In this document: piece after piece, positions 5,537 through 6,253 of the stretch
How positions within the stretch are numbered: position 1 is the stretch's first letter
Layout: each line of letters opens with the position of its first letter
Assembly (NCBI GenBank): GCA_016882165.1
Contig: VHBV01000077.1
Coordinates: forward strand, 1 to 6,253
DNA length: 6,253 nucleotides
DNA from: Candidatus Pelagibacterales bacterium
GTDB taxonomy: Bacteria > Pseudomonadota > Alphaproteobacteria > Rickettsiales > UBA1997
Direction: 5' to 3'
The notes under the pieces: model-generated
What the model was told of the DNA's origin: nothing
What the model saw: only the letters and a program-made list of their open reading frames with translations
Database searches by the model: none
Program-made: the position numbers and the translations under genes

Positions 5537-6253
5537 ATGCAAGTTTCAAAAAGAAAATTTATCAAAACAACTTTAATATCATCAGCTTTAATTTTAAGTG
5601 CTTGTAAAACTAAGTTTTTCAACCTTAAAAAAAACAGTCAAAGCTTTGCTGTGCCTGCATCAAACAAAAATTTATCAAACAAACTCGGAGTAAATATGAC
5701 TTTTGAATTACCAAAACTTCCTTATGAAAAAAATGCTTTAGCACCTTACATCTCTGAAAATACTATGAATTTTCATTATGGTAAACATCACCAAGCTTAC
5801 GTTACAAACCTAAATAACTTGATTGCAAATAATGATTTAGCAACAAAATCTCTTGAAGAAATTATCAAAATATCAGCAGCTGACAAATCAAAAGCTGGAA
5901 TTTTCAACAACGCAGCACAAGTTTGGAATCACACTTTTTACTGGCATTCAATGAAACCTCAAGGAGGTGGAAAACCAACTGGTGCAGTTTTAGCAAAAAT
6001 TGAAGAATCTTTTGGATCTTACGAAAATTTTGTTGCTGAGTTTAAAAATGCTGGTGCAACTCAATTTGGTTCAGGCTGGGCTTGGTTAGTTTTAGAAGAT
6101 GGCAAATTAAAAGTTACTAAAACTGGCAATGCCGAAACTCCACTAACAACTAATGCTAAACCGTTGATGACTATGGACGTATGGGAGCACGCTTATTACT
6201 TAGACTTCCAAAATGCTCGTCCAAGCTATATTGACACTTTCTTAAATCACCTA
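5537..6253 (+). CDS. sodB: Iron superoxide dismutase, possible exported form, 3' end outside the window
   Basis: Iron superoxide dismutase converts superoxide to oxygen and hydrogen peroxide. Counted from the internal Met (ATG 5696), the metal ligands are His27, His79, Asp161 and His165, Tyr35 is the active-site tyrosine, and AAQVWNHTFYW (with Gln75) together with FGSGWAWLV marks the Fe type rather than Mn. DVWEHAYYLDFQNARP is at 161-176. The frame runs off the window at residue 186, roughly a dozen residues short of the usual end. The same frame is open for 53 codons upstream, to an ATG at 5537, adding a signal-peptide-like stretch: SKRKFIK (a Tat-like motif with KR in place of RR), a hydrophobic core, and the lipobox LSAC at 20-23, then a polar linker. 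The enzyme identity is certain. Whether the long form, the short form or both are made is open. Confidence 0.93.
   Translation, partial: MQVSKRKFIKTTLISSALILSACKTKFFNLKKNSQSFAVPASNKNLSNKLGVNMTFELPKLPYEKNALAPYISENTMNFHYGKHHQAYVTNLNNLIANNDLATKSLEEIIKISAADKSKAGIFNNAAQVWNHTFYWHSMKPQGGGKPTGAVLAKIEESFGSYENFVAEFKNAGATQFGSGWAWLVLEDGKLKVTKTGNAETPLTTNAKPLMTMDVWEHAYYLDFQNARPSYIDTFLNHL
5687..5698 (+). promoter_or_regulatory. Shine-Dalgarno and internal start codon of the SOD gene
   Basis: GGAG (5687-5690), a 5-base spacer, then ATG (5696-5698) is the clearest ribosome-binding site noticed in the window. It precedes MTFELPKLPYEKNALAPYI, the normal start of cytoplasmic Fe-SOD. The upstream in-frame ATG at 5537 has no such site. 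This favours production of the short form, and allows both forms. Confidence 0.6.

Overview
This is an AT-rich stretch (roughly 30% GC by eye) from a Gram-negative bacterium. An OmpW-type outer-membrane porin and two lipopolysaccharide-type glycosyltransferases show the Gram-negative envelope. Tight packing, weak or absent Shine-Dalgarno sequences and a dispersed palindromic repeat suggest a proteobacterium, perhaps an AT-rich alphaproteobacterial lineage; that placement is inference. No tRNA, rRNA, CRISPR array or transposase was seen.

Left part (1-2553, minus strand, so read right to left): ompW (2553-1921), then a promoter region, a small two-segment membrane protein of CydP/DUF4492 type (about 1819-1586), then cydA, subunit I of the cytochrome bd quinol oxidase (1602-15), which ends 14 bases inside the window. 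cydB is expected just beyond the left edge. The conserved start of CydA, including the haem-ligand His20, is present but lies one base out of frame with the rest of the gene, across a four-base homopolymer.

Middle (2554-3378): divergent from ompW is a Crp/Fnr-family regulator of 239 residues, broken by a one-base frameshift at a T5 run. It carries the FNR-type recognition helix (ETLSR) and four C-terminal cysteines that could hold an iron-sulfur cluster. A perfect FNR box (TTGATCTAGATCAA) sits between it and ompW. Regulator, target site, porin and high-affinity oxidase together look like an oxygen-response locus.

Right part (3379-6253): two overlapping glycosyltransferase genes on the minus strand (a GT2 WaaE/KdtX-like enzyme, then a GT4 enzyme) abut the regulator tail to tail with no gap. 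A 324-base divergent intergenic region follows, holding an 86-base inverted repeat with perfect 19-base arms and a small operator-like palindrome. The window ends inside an iron superoxide dismutase gene on the plus strand. That gene has two possible in-frame starts: an upstream one giving a lipoprotein/Tat-like signal peptide, and an internal one with a good Shine-Dalgarno sequence giving the ordinary cytoplasmic enzyme.

The points most worth checking are the possible dual-localised SOD, the Fnr with C-terminal cysteines and its matching box, and the two one-base frame breaks at short homopolymers, which may be sequencing errors rather than biology.
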